Part shown: positions 35,256 to 44,523 of the stretch, in pieces
How the letters are laid out: each line of letters opens with the position of its first letter
Position numbering within the stretch: the stretch's first letter is position 1
Assembly: GCA_963710715.1 (NCBI GenBank)
Contig: CAVQBL010000015.1
Location: 186,001 to 250,000, forward strand
Origin: CAVQBL01 sp963710715
GTDB taxonomy: Bacteria > Pseudomonadota > Gammaproteobacteria > DSM-16500
Direction of reading: 5' to 3'
DNA length: 64,000 nt
Notes under the pieces: generated by a model
Databases searched by the model: none
Seen by the model: only the letters and a program-made list of their open reading frames with translations
What the model was told of the DNA's origin: nothing
Position numbers and translations under genes: made by a program

Positions 35256-37574
35256 ATGAAGAAATACCTCAAATGGCTCATAGGCTTCTTATTTCTCACG
35301 AGCCTATTAGCCATATTATTTTTTTATTCGGCTCCTATTTTACTGTCAGATACCAGCTTTTCTCGCGCTGTATATGATGAAAACCATCGCTTATTGCGTC
35401 TCACGCTCAGTCAAGATGACAAATACCGCTTATTTACTCCTTTATCGCAAATTTCTCCACAAATTATTGCCACAACATTACTGCAAGAAGATCAATATTT
35501 TTATTGGCATGTGGGTGTCAATCCACTTTCTCTATGCAAAGCCGTTTGGCAAACTTTTTTTGTTAAATCGCGTCGCATAGGTGCTTCCACTATTACGATG
35601 CAAGTTGCACGCATACGGTTTGGAATGAATTCAAAAACACTTTCGGGAAAAATTTGGCAAATGCTGCGCGCGATTCAACTTGAAATGCATTACAGCAAAA
35701 ATCAATTACTCGAAGCATATTTGAATCTCGCTCCTTACGGAAATAATATTGAAGGAGTGGGCGCTGCGAGTTTAATTTATTTTAACAAACCTGCGAAACA
35801 AATTACCTTGCAAGAAGCATTAATATTAAGTGTCATTCCACAAAACCCTGCTCAACGTTCCCCTTTGCGACAAAAAAACCTAAAAGAAATTCGTAATAAA
35901 TTATTCGCACGTTGGCTAGAAAAACATCCTGAAGACAAAAACAAACCATCTTTTGTCGATTTGCCTTTGCAAATACAAACTATTCGTCATCTGCCCTTTC
36001 TGGCACCGCATTTTGTCAATGCACTGTTGCTGGATACACCCCCGACACAGCAAGCTATCGTTTCAACATTAGATGTGAACTTACAAAAAACGCTGGAAGA
36101 TGTCACACGTCGCTATTTAGCGCATAAAAAAAATATAGGCGTGCACAATGCAGCTGTGCTTTTAATCGATACGCGTGACATGGGAGTAAAAGCATTAGTG
36201 GGGTCAGCGGATTTTTTTAATCAGCGTATTGGCGGCCAAATGAATGGCACATCCATTAAACGTTCACCCGGCTCAGCACTTAAACCTTTTATTTACGGTT
36301 TAGCATTAGACCAAGGTTTAATTCATCCTAATACTGTTTTAAAAGATGTTCCGCGCAGCTTTGGCAGCTACAATCCAGAAAATTTTGATTACGATTTTAT
36401 GGGACCCATAAAAGCACGAGATGCATTAGTATTAAGCCGCAATATTCCTGCGATTTATCTTGCTGATCAATTAGCCAATCCGAGCTTATATCAATTTTTA
36501 CAAATAGCAGGAATAAAAAATTTAAAACCCGAAGCGTATTACGGCTTAGCCGTTGTATTAGGTGGCGCTGAACTCACTATGCAAGAATTAACAAGTTTAT
36601 ATGCCATGTTAGCGAATGATGGTATTTGGCACCCCCTACGCACGCGTAAAGATCAAACTAGGCTTCCTGGAAAACGTTTACTGAGTCCAGAAGCCAGTTT
36701 TTTAGTGCTCGACATGTTAAAAGATTCTTCTAGCTTAGAACCGAGTTATCTTGTTTCTAATAAAAATAAATTTTCCATCGCTTGGAAAACAGGAACCTCT
36801 TCGGGTTATCGTGATGCTTGGTCAATCGGTGTAGTTGGACCTTACGTTTTAGCCGTGTGGGTGGGCAATTTTGATAATAGTAGCAATGCAGCATTTGTGG
36901 GAAAAAAAATCGCTGGGCCATTATTATTTGAATTAGCGGATGCCATGCATCATTATCTCGGCCACATACCGATTACAGAAAAGAAACCCGCTCATTTAAA
37001 TCTTATTAATACTCCAGTGTGTAAAGTATCAGGAATGTTGCCCACACGTTATTGTGAAGACACTGAGCTCACTTGGTTTATTCCAGGAAAATCACCGATT
37101 AAAACTGACACTATTCACCGTGAAGTCGCTATTGATAAAAAGACTGGATTACGTCTATGTCAATTTGATCAGAATGCACAATTTGAAGTTTATGAATTTT
37201 GGCCTTCGGATTTATTAAAAATTTTTAAACGCGCAGGCATTCAACGTCGCACACCACCCGCTTATGATGCGAGTTGTAAAGATGTCTTACAACGTACTAC
37301 CGCAATTGTTGGAATGGATCCACAAATTACATCTCCCCAAGCACAACTCGGTTATGTCATCCACACGGATGCAACACAAAAATCTCTTATTCCCTTCACC
37401 GCAACAGCGGATGCAGACGTCACAACGCTTTATTGGTTCCTCAATGAAACTTTTTTAGCGAAAACCCGCCGCGACCAAGCTTTTTGGTGGCGGCATCCAC
37501 GCCCCGGAAAATTTATTGTCCGAGTCGTGGATGATCATGGGCGCGCGGATGCGAGGGATTTAGTGGTTCATTAA
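35256..37574 (+). CDS. pbpC: Penicillin-binding protein 1C
   Basis: A bifunctional peptidoglycan glycosyltransferase/transpeptidase of 772 residues with an N-terminal membrane anchor. The GT51 domain has LQEDQYFYWHVGVNP and GASTITMQVAR. The transpeptidase has SPGSALKPFIYG (SxxK), SRN and KTGTSSG. A C-terminal BiPBP_C domain (about 690-772) ends the protein. PBP1C genes usually neighbour yfhM, as here, though in this window the two are divergent. Confidence 0.95.
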   Translation: MKKYLKWLIGFLFLTSLLAILFFYSAPILLSDTSFSRAVYDENHRLLRLTLSQDDKYRLFTPLSQISPQIIATTLLQEDQYFYWHVGVNPLSLCKAVWQTFFVKSRRIGASTITMQVARIRFGMNSKTLSGKIWQMLRAIQLEMHYSKNQLLEAYLNLAPYGNNIEGVGAASLIYFNKPAKQITLQEALILSVIPQNPAQRSPLRQKNLKEIRNKLFARWLEKHPEDKNKPSFVDLPLQIQTIRHLPFLAPHFVNALLLDTPPTQQAIVSTLDVNLQKTLEDVTRRYLAHKKNIGVHNAAVLLIDTRDMGVKALVGSADFFNQRIGGQMNGTSIKRSPGSALKPFIYGLALDQGLIHPNTVLKDVPRSFGSYNPENFDYDFMGPIKARDALVLSRNIPAIYLADQLANPSLYQFLQIAGIKNLKPEAYYGLAVVLGGAELTMQELTSLYAMLANDGIWHPLRTRKDQTRLPGKRLLSPEASFLVLDMLKDSSSLEPSYLVSNKNKFSIAWKTGTSSGYRDAWSIGVVGPYVLAVWVGNFDNSSNAAFVGKKIAGPLLFELADAMHHYLGHIPITEKKPAHLNLINTPVCKVSGMLPTRYCEDTELTWFIPGKSPIKTDTIHREVAIDKKTGLRLCQFDQNAQFEVYEFWPSDLLKIFKRAGIQRRTPPAYDASCKDVLQRTTAIVGMDPQITSPQAQLGYVIHTDATQKSLIPFTATADADVTTLYWFLNETFLAKTRRDQAFWWRHPRPGKFIVRVVDDHGRADARDLVVH

Positions 37575-37649
37575 CTATTTAGTGCAAAATTTAATCCCAT
37601 ATTTTATAATTGCCCAAATAAAATATATACAGTACAACGAGGATTATTT

Positions 37650-39428
37650 ATGGGCGGTAACAGTCATTCAAAGCTAACATATCAAGACGATTCAAAACAT
37701 ACGACATCTGCTCAAACAATCACTCAAAGTAATCACGCGCCTAGCCCCTTAGATCAACCAGCCATGGAATGCGCTAAGTTTCCCCTCGAACTTGATGGAT
37801 TAGTGGCAGGATTTCTTGCTTATGATGTTCAAATATCTCCGGCCACTAGTAGTCACACTATTTTTCATAATAGTGAGGTTAAAATTTATCAAGATGCTGT
37901 AGCGATAGCTCGCGATGATGTTTTGCCTGCAGGCCCGCTTGATGCACTTGAAGCTAAAGTGAGAGCAAATCGACGCGTGTTACTGCCACGAATTAGAATA
38001 ACTCAGCAAATATCTGGGGTCGACCACACTTTTGAAGGAACTCTGGAGCAATTAGCAATCATCAACCTGGATAATACGATAAAATCAAATGAAGGTATGG
38101 CAGAAAGATTAAGAACTTTGCGCGCAGAATTATTACCTGAAACCATGCCACTTGCTTTAGTTCAAGCTCGGCTCGCATCACCTATCAAGGATGAAAAAGA
38201 AGCAAAGATCAGACAAGATGCACAAAAAAAAGTATTAAACGATGTTTTTGAGAGAATCAAAGAAGATGACTCAAATAATGCCCGCACTATAATGGGAAAC
38301 TATATAGCAAGCACAATGCCCACGGTGATTACCAATAACAGATATTTTTTAAACCTGCTTCAGTTTATTCCTATGGCTTTTAAATTATTAGATAGGGTGC
38401 ATCCTAATCACAAATCCTCGAAAATTCCAAGCACCAAAGACGGAAATTTGAAAAATGAGCAGCTGTACGGATATCAGGAAGATCAATATTGTTTTGTGAC
38501 CATTGGTGTAATAGATGCTGCATTATCGTTTGCGTCGAGGAGAGCATTAACAAACAAGCTTGATAGCGATAATTCTAGTGGTCTTTATGGTTTACTCTGC
38601 GAAGATAAAAAACTCAATCGGAGTACCGATGTTAGTGATAAGGTATTTGCTGAGAACGGGGGGATTCCTCGTTCTACTCAAGAGCTGGGGGTTGATTATT
38701 TTTATAATAATACTGGTCAGCCTTATTTTGCCCGGCCGAGTTGGGGGCCGACGTTTTATATGAAGGATCATCGTCTAGGCGTTGCTTATCAAAACCTATA
38801 TCAAACAATTACATCAGCATCACTAAACTTACATGCCGCCATGTTTTATGAGTACCGCAAAGCTGCTGAGCAGAATAATGCTACTGCGCAATTCAAACTT
38901 GGCCTGTGTTATGAAAAAGGTCTAGGAATTGAAAAAGATAAAAAAACCGCGGTGCATTGGTATCGCAAAGCCGCCGAGCAGAACCATCTGAGCGCGCAAA
39001 TCAATCTTGGCTCACATTATCTGAATGGCTCTGGGGTTGAAAAAGATAAAAAAGCAGCGCTGAGCTGGTATCACAAAGCCGCCGATAGGAATCATGCTGT
39101 TGCACAGTACAATCTCGGCGTATGTTATGAAAAAGGTCTAGGAACTGAAAAAGATGAAAAAGCCGCAGTGAGCTGGTATCGCAAAGCCGCTAATCAGAAT
39201 CATGCTAATGCGCAATTCAAACTCGGTATGTGTTATGAGAATGGTACTGGAATTTTGAAAAATGAAAATGAAGCACTGCTGTGGTATGAAAAAGCAGCTA
39301 CTCAAAACCATGAAAAGGCCATAAAAAAAATATCTCTTCTTCACGAACGTTTAAGATTATCTTCAAGCTCAGAAAATAATATTCATCAAGAGGTAAATCG
39401 GTCTGCTGCTTCACCTGGTTTTCGATGA
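37650..39428 (+). CDS. Sel1-repeat protein, candidate effector
   Basis: The 592-residue protein has an unrecognised N-terminal region (1-390) and about four to five Sel1-like repeats from about 395 to 565. Each has the pattern NAxAQFxLGxxYExGxGxxKDxxxAxxWYRKAAxQ. A Ser-rich tail follows. No signal peptide was seen. Sel1 repeats mediate protein-protein contacts, and in Legionella they occur in host-interaction proteins. Ribosome-binding site GAGGA lies 9 nt upstream. Confidence 0.8.
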   Translation: MGGNSHSKLTYQDDSKHTTSAQTITQSNHAPSPLDQPAMECAKFPLELDGLVAGFLAYDVQISPATSSHTIFHNSEVKIYQDAVAIARDDVLPAGPLDALEAKVRANRRVLLPRIRITQQISGVDHTFEGTLEQLAIINLDNTIKSNEGMAERLRTLRAELLPETMPLALVQARLASPIKDEKEAKIRQDAQKKVLNDVFERIKEDDSNNARTIMGNYIASTMPTVITNNRYFLNLLQFIPMAFKLLDRVHPNHKSSKIPSTKDGNLKNEQLYGYQEDQYCFVTIGVIDAALSFASRRALTNKLDSDNSSGLYGLLCEDKKLNRSTDVSDKVFAENGGIPRSTQELGVDYFYNNTGQPYFARPSWGPTFYMKDHRLGVAYQNLYQTITSASLNLHAAMFYEYRKAAEQNNATAQFKLGLCYEKGLGIEKDKKTAVHWYRKAAEQNHLSAQINLGSHYLNGSGVEKDKKAALSWYHKAADRNHAVAQYNLGVCYEKGLGTEKDEKAAVSWYRKAANQNHANAQFKLGMCYENGTGILKNENEALLWYEKAATQNHEKAIKKISLLHERLRLSSSSENNIHQEVNRSAASPGFR

Positions 39429-39469
39429 AGAGTGTCTGAGTTACAGTATCTATCTCTGTCCTAATCAAA

Positions 39470-41137
39470 TTACACACTAGGCCTTATTACTAAATTGCAA
39501 TCTTGCTTATGCTTTAATACCTCTTTAAACTCATGTTTTAACCATTCTTTAAATTCAACAAATCCAATAGTTTTTTCCATCTGTAGGCTAGTCAAAAATT
39601 GGTATGTTGCGTAAGCGCTCTCAGTATGTGGGGGAACATAACCAACACGTGCTGCCACTCTAAATGCGATGTCTCCCGTGCGAACATTATCTTTTCTTAC
39701 AAAATTAGCACAAATCCCGAAGTCTAGACCTAAACAATTGTTAGATTTTTCATCTAAAGGAAAAATATTAGGACGATCGCCTAGCTCTAGACTTCTTGTT
39801 GATTCGGTTGTTTGATCTTGAGTGTAACGTAAAAGTATTTCAATAGTATCTCGTTCTAATAAACCAACTACCTGAGCCAAAAATAAATTACGCTGGGAGT
39901 CATTCCAACCATTATGGTAATAGCAATAAATTAGACATGCATCAATGAGTATTTGAAGATTAAAGTGTTCTCCTGTTTTCATGGCGCCTTTAGATTTAAA
40001 AGTATCTTTAAAATCATTTAGTGCTTTTATCTCATCTGCAACATATCTTCCATTTATTATCTTAATTGAGGATGCATTTTCTGATATTGCTCTAGCTAAT
40101 TCATGAAAATTATAAGAGTTCATTTTAATTTCTGAGCTCTTTTCGAATCCACCTAATTTTTTTCTAGCTAATTGATAAAATTCATTAAGATCTATCTGTA
40201 AAAAGTTTAAAAATTCCTCAGGATCTGATTGTAAAATTCCAAGCTTCCTACCCATTGCTTTTAATAATGCACCATGCTCAGCTGTAAGTTTTTGCCCAGC
40301 TTTTAAAAATGTAAGATATTCGCCTGAAAGCTCCATTTTACTATCGTAGATATAATTTAATTCTTGAATTTTCTCTTTCACTCTGCGTAAAGAAGGAAGC
40401 AAAAAGGTGATATCACCACCACCTTTATAATTCATTCCAGCGTTAAACATTTGAATAAGTTCAGGATCATTAATTGATTTTGCTTCTGGTAAAGCCTTTA
40501 ATAAAGTATAATAAGATTTTAAGTCGCTAGCCGCTTCTAACAAAATATCGTTTGTAGTTTCATTTTTATTACCCTGATCCCTATCTGTATAAACAATTAA
40601 GTAATAATATAGTATCACTTCTGATATATACTTATTAAGTATACTTTCTGTCAAAAATTTGCTTTTTAATTCAGATATATTTTCTTGATGTTTATTTTCC
40701 ACTTTATTTTCATTAAAAAGAAATTCATCAGAAAGTTTAGGATATTTTTCACAAAATTGTTCTTTTGCTTTTTCTATGCCTCCTTTTACCAAAGGGATGT
40801 ATGTTTTCATTTTATTGAGTAAATTAATATTTTTTTCCCCTAACGCACATTGAAAAGGGCTGCCTTCATATGTATTTCCAGAGTAATTTTTAGCTAATCC
40901 TTGACAAAATAAAATCTCAGGGTGCATGTTAAGTAAATTTTCTACTTCGATTGATTTTCTAAAAAGAATGAATTCGCATGCGTAGCCTGCTAATTTCGAT
41001 TGACAAATACGTAATAATTTTTTGTCATCTTCGTCTAATCTATTTTTAGCCAGCAAATCTTTATAGAAGTTTAGCGCATCATTTAAACTTGTAATATTCA
41101 ATGGCCTAAAAAATCTATCTTTATGATCAGATATCAT
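39470..41137 (-). CDS. Large cytosolic protein of unknown function, candidate effector
   Basis: About 555 residues from ATG 41137 (MISDHKDRFF), preceded by GAGGA; the frame is open further upstream to 41203. It has no signal peptide. It is rich in Lys, Glu and Asn and largely helical. HPEILFCQGL followed by TYEGSPFQCALGEKNINLL resembles the ankyrin-like segment of large Legionella-type effectors (an F-x-x-A-L pattern following a Thr-rich turn). No catalytic motif was recognised. Confidence 0.6.
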   Translation of the reverse strand: MISDHKDRFFRPLNITSLNDALNFYKDLLAKNRLDEDDKKLLRICQSKLAGYACEFILFRKSIEVENLLNMHPEILFCQGLAKNYSGNTYEGSPFQCALGEKNINLLNKMKTYIPLVKGGIEKAKEQFCEKYPKLSDEFLFNENKVENKHQENISELKSKFLTESILNKYISEVILYYYLIVYTDRDQGNKNETTNDILLEAASDLKSYYTLLKALPEAKSINDPELIQMFNAGMNYKGGGDITFLLPSLRRVKEKIQELNYIYDSKMELSGEYLTFLKAGQKLTAEHGALLKAMGRKLGILQSDPEEFLNFLQIDLNEFYQLARKKLGGFEKSSEIKMNSYNFHELARAISENASSIKIINGRYVADEIKALNDFKDTFKSKGAMKTGEHFNLQILIDACLIYCYYHNGWNDSQRNLFLAQVVGLLERDTIEILLRYTQDQTTESTRSLELGDRPNIFPLDEKSNNCLGLDFGICANFVRKDNVRTGDIAFRVAARVGYVPPHTESAYATYQFLTSLQMEKTIGFVEFKEWLKHEFKEVLKHKQDCNLVIRPSV

Positions 41138-41238
41138 AAATTTATTCCTCGTTTTTAATATAGAAAAAACTCCTGCAATGTTGAAGATTATCAATAATAT
41201 CAAAACTAGTTAAATTTTACACGAATCCATGGGGTCAA

Positions 41239-41502
41239 GTACAAATCATATCATTCCCCACATCTCAAAATTTCTCCTGACTATGCCAATGAGCGCGGTG
41301 GGCGCTGAAGTTAGATCGAAGCCCCGTCATTGCGAGCATGTGCTTTTCATGCGAAGCAATCCAGGGGAACGTTTTTGTGCTCCCTGGATTGCCACGCCCA
41401 CGCAAAAAAGCGCGCGCGGGCTCGCAATGACGGGGCTTCGATCTAACTTCAGCACTCACACTCATTGGCAGAAGGAGATGTGGGGAATGATATGGTACAA
41501 AT
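41239..41502. mobile_element. 248-bp MITE with perfect 20-bp terminal inverted repeats and 8-bp target duplication
   Basis: Left TIR 41247-41266 (CATATCATTCCCCACATCTC) and right TIR 41475-41494 are exact inverse complements. GTACAAAT flanks both sides (41239-41246 and 41495-41502), a clean 8-bp target-site duplication. Inner inverted arms follow (CCAATGAG/CTCATTGG), and the centre (41303-41460) is a type B palindromic repeat nearly identical to 28598-28766. It has no transposase, so it is a non-autonomous element moved in trans. It sits at the stop codon of the adjoining lipoprotein gene. Confidence 0.88.
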
Positions 41503-42203
41503 TAATGCCCCGAGAAAAAATTCTCAAGCACTTCTTGTTGAGCGGTGGCCATTGCTACTTTAAGTGCGGATGTGAGATTAGGATAGCTTGGTGGCTGATC
41601 CCAATTACCTTTCACTTGCATAGTCACATCGGCTATATAACGCCATAAAATACGATGATTTTGGGTATCAATTAATTCACCCGTAAGCGAGCAATAGGCT
41701 TTGGGTGGACCGAGTGGGATAAAACTCGAATAATGACGCACTGCACCCAGCGCATTTAATTTGATAATTAAAAGTTTATTACCACCCACTGGGGCAACAA
41801 TATTCGAGTAGTTCACATCAGCATATTGATTGATGTCTTTATTCAAAGCGCGTAGTGGCTTTAAATTGACGGATCCTTGAATAGCGACCGCAGATAATTT
41901 GTGTGCGCGTAATTTATTTAAAAAGGATTGTTGTAACCCTGGATACCAGCTGAGATCGACTTTTGCTAAGTGTCGATCTACAGGTATTGCCATCGAAGAA
42001 GTAATCGCCATATCAAGCAAGCCTTGGCCACCGATTTGATGAACTTGCGCTTTAGGCGCAGCCGTTCTTGCTACTGCAATTTTATGCTTATGTTTTGGCT
42101 CTTTCCAAAATTTATCCGATAACTCAACATTATGTTTGGTTGCGCAGCCAGATAGAAATATCAAACAGATACTGGTGATGAATAAATTTGCCAATTTTTG
42201 CAT
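41502..42203 (-). CDS. Putative lipoprotein, 233 residues
   Basis: The signal peptide ends with lipobox LSGC (Cys about residue 19). The mature periplasmic domain is alpha/beta, with KIAVARTAAPKAQ and LTGELIDTQNHRILWRYI, the latter resembling lipoproteins that compute a GTLID-type sheet. No family was assigned. The stop codon overlaps the target duplication of the MITE, so its last codons may have changed on insertion. Confidence 0.7.
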   Translation of the reverse strand: MQKLANLFITSICLIFLSGCATKHNVELSDKFWKEPKHKHKIAVARTAAPKAQVHQIGGQGLLDMAITSSMAIPVDRHLAKVDLSWYPGLQQSFLNKLRAHKLSAVAIQGSVNLKPLRALNKDINQYADVNYSNIVAPVGGNKLLIIKLNALGAVRHYSSFIPLGPPKAYCSLTGELIDTQNHRILWRYIADVTMQVKGNWDQPPSYPNLTSALKVAMATAQQEVLENFFSGH

Positions 42204-42236
42204 TATAGTTTTTCCTCATTATTAATGTTAATGCCA

Positions 42237-42330
42237 GTAACTATTCACGCCGTCACTTATCACCATTCTGAATTGCCACGCCTCACATAAAGCTAAAGCG
42301 TGAGGCTCGCAATGACGGCGTGAATCGTCA
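42237..42330. repeat. Palindromic repeat, type A, internally deleted
   Basis: AGTAACTATTCACGCCGTCA on the left is matched by TGACGGCGTGAATCGTCAC on the right (17 of 19). The right half (ATTGCCACGCCTCACATAAA, GTGAGGCTCGCAATGACG) is kept, while much of the left half is lost compared with 34556. Confidence 0.75.
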
Positions 42331-42963
42331 CGAATGCCATTGCTCTAAACCGTTTATTAATTTTGATAACAATTTTTGTGAAACTTCCGTTTGTTGTTCT
42401 TTAAAACTGCGCCCTGCAAACCTGCCTTCGGGTTCAGTATTATGTATCACGTAAGTACGTTTAAAATATTTTTCATTTTTAGTTTGAATTGACATATCGA
42501 CAGTTAAAGTAATTGCATTTTGTTCATAACTCGATATACGAGTCGATCTAAATTTTACAGTAATCATCACATCATTGGGCCCAATAGATTTAGGTGCCGT
42601 AATAATTTCCACTTGATTAAACACATTATTTTTAATCAAGGCATTTTTTAATGATGTCATAAATACGGCTTGTTGAGCGCTACCGTACACATAGGTATAT
42701 CGGCTAGGATGTGTTTTTCGTTGGTGTTCTTCAATTGCAGAGCCAATAATTGCTGCCAGAGGGTCACCACCATAATATGACATATTTTCTGTTTCAGAAA
42801 ACTGCGTTCCAGATTGCCAATAAAGATAGGCGTTTTTAGCGACATGAAAATTTACCTTACCCTTGTAGTGTATAGGCGACATCAGTTGTTCTGGACCGGG
42901 TGTGACACATCCAACTAAACATAGGCTTACTATAAAATAGAATAAATAGTGTATTTTTCGCAT
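42328..42963 (-). CDS. Putative lipoprotein, 211 residues
   Basis: The N-terminus MRKIHYLFYFIVSLCLVGC is a lipoprotein signal (lipobox LVGC). The periplasmic domain has no recognised motif, but NDVMITVKFRSTRISSYEQN and a late RSFKEQQ suggest an alpha/beta fold. The start of the palindromic repeat lies at its 3' end. Confidence 0.7.
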   Translation of the reverse strand: MRKIHYLFYFIVSLCLVGCVTPGPEQLMSPIHYKGKVNFHVAKNAYLYWQSGTQFSETENMSYYGGDPLAAIIGSAIEEHQRKTHPSRYTYVYGSAQQAVFMTSLKNALIKNNVFNQVEIITAPKSIGPNDVMITVKFRSTRISSYEQNAITLTVDMSIQTKNEKYFKRTYVIHNTEPEGRFAGRSFKEQQTEVSQKLLSKLINGLEQWHS

Positions 42964-42975
42964 AACAAACTTTTG

Positions 42976-43137
42976 TTAACCTTTTGGAAAATCTTCATGA
43001 TAAGAACGGTCCACAATCAACTGCTTTTGCTCTGCAGAGAGCTGCTGCCAAACGGGCTCAGAAACACCGCGATAACATCTTTCAGCAGCACACGCTGAGA
43101 GCAAAAAACCGCAGAGAAGCAATAATGCCCTAAGCAT
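42976..43137 (-). CDS. Small lipoprotein, 53 residues
   Basis: From ATG 43137 the protein reads MLRALLLLCGFLLSACAAER, with lipobox LSAC, then a 35-residue mature part containing EPVWQQLSAEQKQLIVDRSY. It overlaps the end of the upstream glycine-zipper gene by 8 bp, indicating translational coupling. A longer frame to 43176 exists but would overlap more. Confidence 0.65.
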   Translation of the reverse strand: MLRALLLLCGFLLSACAAERCYRGVSEPVWQQLSAEQKQLIVDRSYHEDFPKG

Positions 43138-43597
43138 GAGGAATCGTGTCTGGAATAATTCGTGTCTTCGCGCCATAAATAATTAATACGCGTTGATTAA
43201 CATGAACATTCAAATCTTCTGCTTGTACGATAGAAACGGTAGAACCATTTCTGAGTTTGATGATGTATTCATAGCCTCGATGACGATTGACTGCTTTGTC
43301 TACGCCATGCCCAACAACACCTCCCACTACCGCGCCACCCACAGCGCCTATTACACCGGTTGCTGCATTATGGCCTGCCATGGTACCTGCTGCTGCACCC
43401 GCTGTAGCACCGGCTAAACCGCCCGCACCTGTGTGGTTATCTATGTTAACAGCACGTTTTGCGATAATTCTTCCATGAACAACTTTGCTAGCAACGCCAA
43501 TTTCGGAACTATCGTATGTGTTTGGGGATATATTTCCTGCGCAACCTGCTACTAAAGAACATAAGACGATCAGGAAAGAATAGAATAGCTTTTTCAT
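43130..43597 (-). CDS. slyB: Glycine-zipper outer-membrane lipoprotein (SlyB/Pcp-like)
   Basis: The 155-residue lipoprotein (lipobox VAGC) carries a long glycine-zipper hairpin (about residues 60-100: AGGLAGATAGAAAGTMAG, then GAVGGAVVGGVVGHGVD). A C-terminal beta domain follows with KLRNGSTVSIVQ. SlyB-type proteins stabilise the outer membrane. It heads the three-gene lipoprotein run on the minus strand. Confidence 0.85.
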   Translation of the reverse strand: MKKLFYSFLIVLCSLVAGCAGNISPNTYDSSEIGVASKVVHGRIIAKRAVNIDNHTGAGGLAGATAGAAAGTMAGHNAATGVIGAVGGAVVGGVVGHGVDKAVNRHRGYEYIIKLRNGSTVSIVQAEDLNVHVNQRVLIIYGAKTRIIPDTIPHA

Positions 43598-43726
43598 GTC
43601 ATTATCCTCGTTATGATATAAATTTCGCTGGGTATGGTATACATAATAATTTGAAAAGGCAATGCAAATGCATTACGATGATGAGCATAATCTTGGTTTC
43701 AAGAAACATTTTTCAAAGGAAAAGAT

Positions 43727-44110
43727 TTGTCCAACACAAATGCCAAATTGGTTGAACTAAAACAATATCCCCTGTTAGACATTCAAGAAGGGATGGCGAC
43801 TCTCGGTAGCGAATCCGCAGTAAAAAACATGCTTTCCTTATTTGCCGAAAAAGGCATTTCTCATGATGAAATTTTAGCGTTTCGTACTGCATGTGCAAAT
43901 AAAGACTGGAAAAAAGTAACGACTATCACACATAAACTTAAAGGCGCTTGTACTTATTGCGGTGTTGTCCGTTTATATTACGTTTGCCAATATATAGAGG
44001 ATTATTACCGAACTGGGAATCGAGAATTGTTAGAAAAATTGTGTAAACAGTTTCTATCTGTATTAGATCAAACGAATGCAGAGATTGTGAGTTGGTTGAA
44101 GACGCATTAA
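43727..44110 (+). CDS. Stand-alone histidine phosphotransfer (HPt) protein
   Basis: The 127-residue four-helix protein starts at TTG 43727, after AAAGGA. THKLKGACTYCGV contains the phospho-accepting His with the HxLKG context of HPt domains. The following helix reads YYVCQYIEDYYRTG. It passes phosphate between a hybrid histidine kinase and a response regulator; no kinase gene is nearby. It could serve a BarA/LetS-type pathway, which is inference. Confidence 0.82.
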   Translation: MSNTNAKLVELKQYPLLDIQEGMATLGSESAVKNMLSLFAEKGISHDEILAFRTACANKDWKKVTTITHKLKGACTYCGVVRLYYVCQYIEDYYRTGNRELLEKLCKQFLSVLDQTNAEIVSWLKTH

Positions 44111-44111
44111 T

Positions 44112-44144
44112 AAAAATCCCCCCGATGCAGAGGCAAGGGATTTT
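44112..44144 (-). terminator. Hairpin at the end of the alpha operon
   Basis: AAAATCCC and GGGATTTT are perfect inverse complements around a 17-nt loop, with an A/T run on either side. They overlap the rplQ stop. The hairpin may work in both directions, for rplQ and the HPt gene. Confidence 0.55.
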
Positions 44145-44511
44145 ACTCGCCCTTCTCGCGACCGACTAATTCAACAATGGCCATAGGAGCACAGTCACCT
44201 TTGCGGTTACCGCATTTTAATACGCGTAAATAACCACCTGGACGGGTTTTGAAGTGAGGACCGATTTCATTGAAAAGTTTTGTAACAATTTCACGATCAC
44301 GTAAGCGGGAAAAAGCCAGACGGCGATGATGAACGCTGTCGGTTTTTGCCATGGTAATCATAGGCTCAATGTAACCCCGCAGTTCTTTTGCCTTTGGAAC
44401 CGTAGTCGTAATCATTTCGTGTTTCAGCAATGAAACCATCATATTTTTAAACATTGCCTTACGATGACTGCTTGTACGGCTAAAATATCTACCACTCTTA
44501 CGATGTCGCAT
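44143..44511 (-). CDS. rplQ: 50S ribosomal protein L17
   Basis: 122 residues, uninterrupted: MRHRKSGRYFSRTSSHRKAM opening and GDCAPMAIVELVG near the end. Last gene of the alpha operon, 12 bp after rpoA. Confidence 0.96.
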   Translation of the reverse strand: MRHRKSGRYFSRTSSHRKAMFKNMMVSLLKHEMITTTVPKAKELRGYIEPMITMAKTDSVHHRRLAFSRLRDREIVTKLFNEIGPHFKTRPGGYLRVLKCGNRKGDCAPMAIVELVGREKGE

Positions 44512-44523
44512 AACACAACCTTC

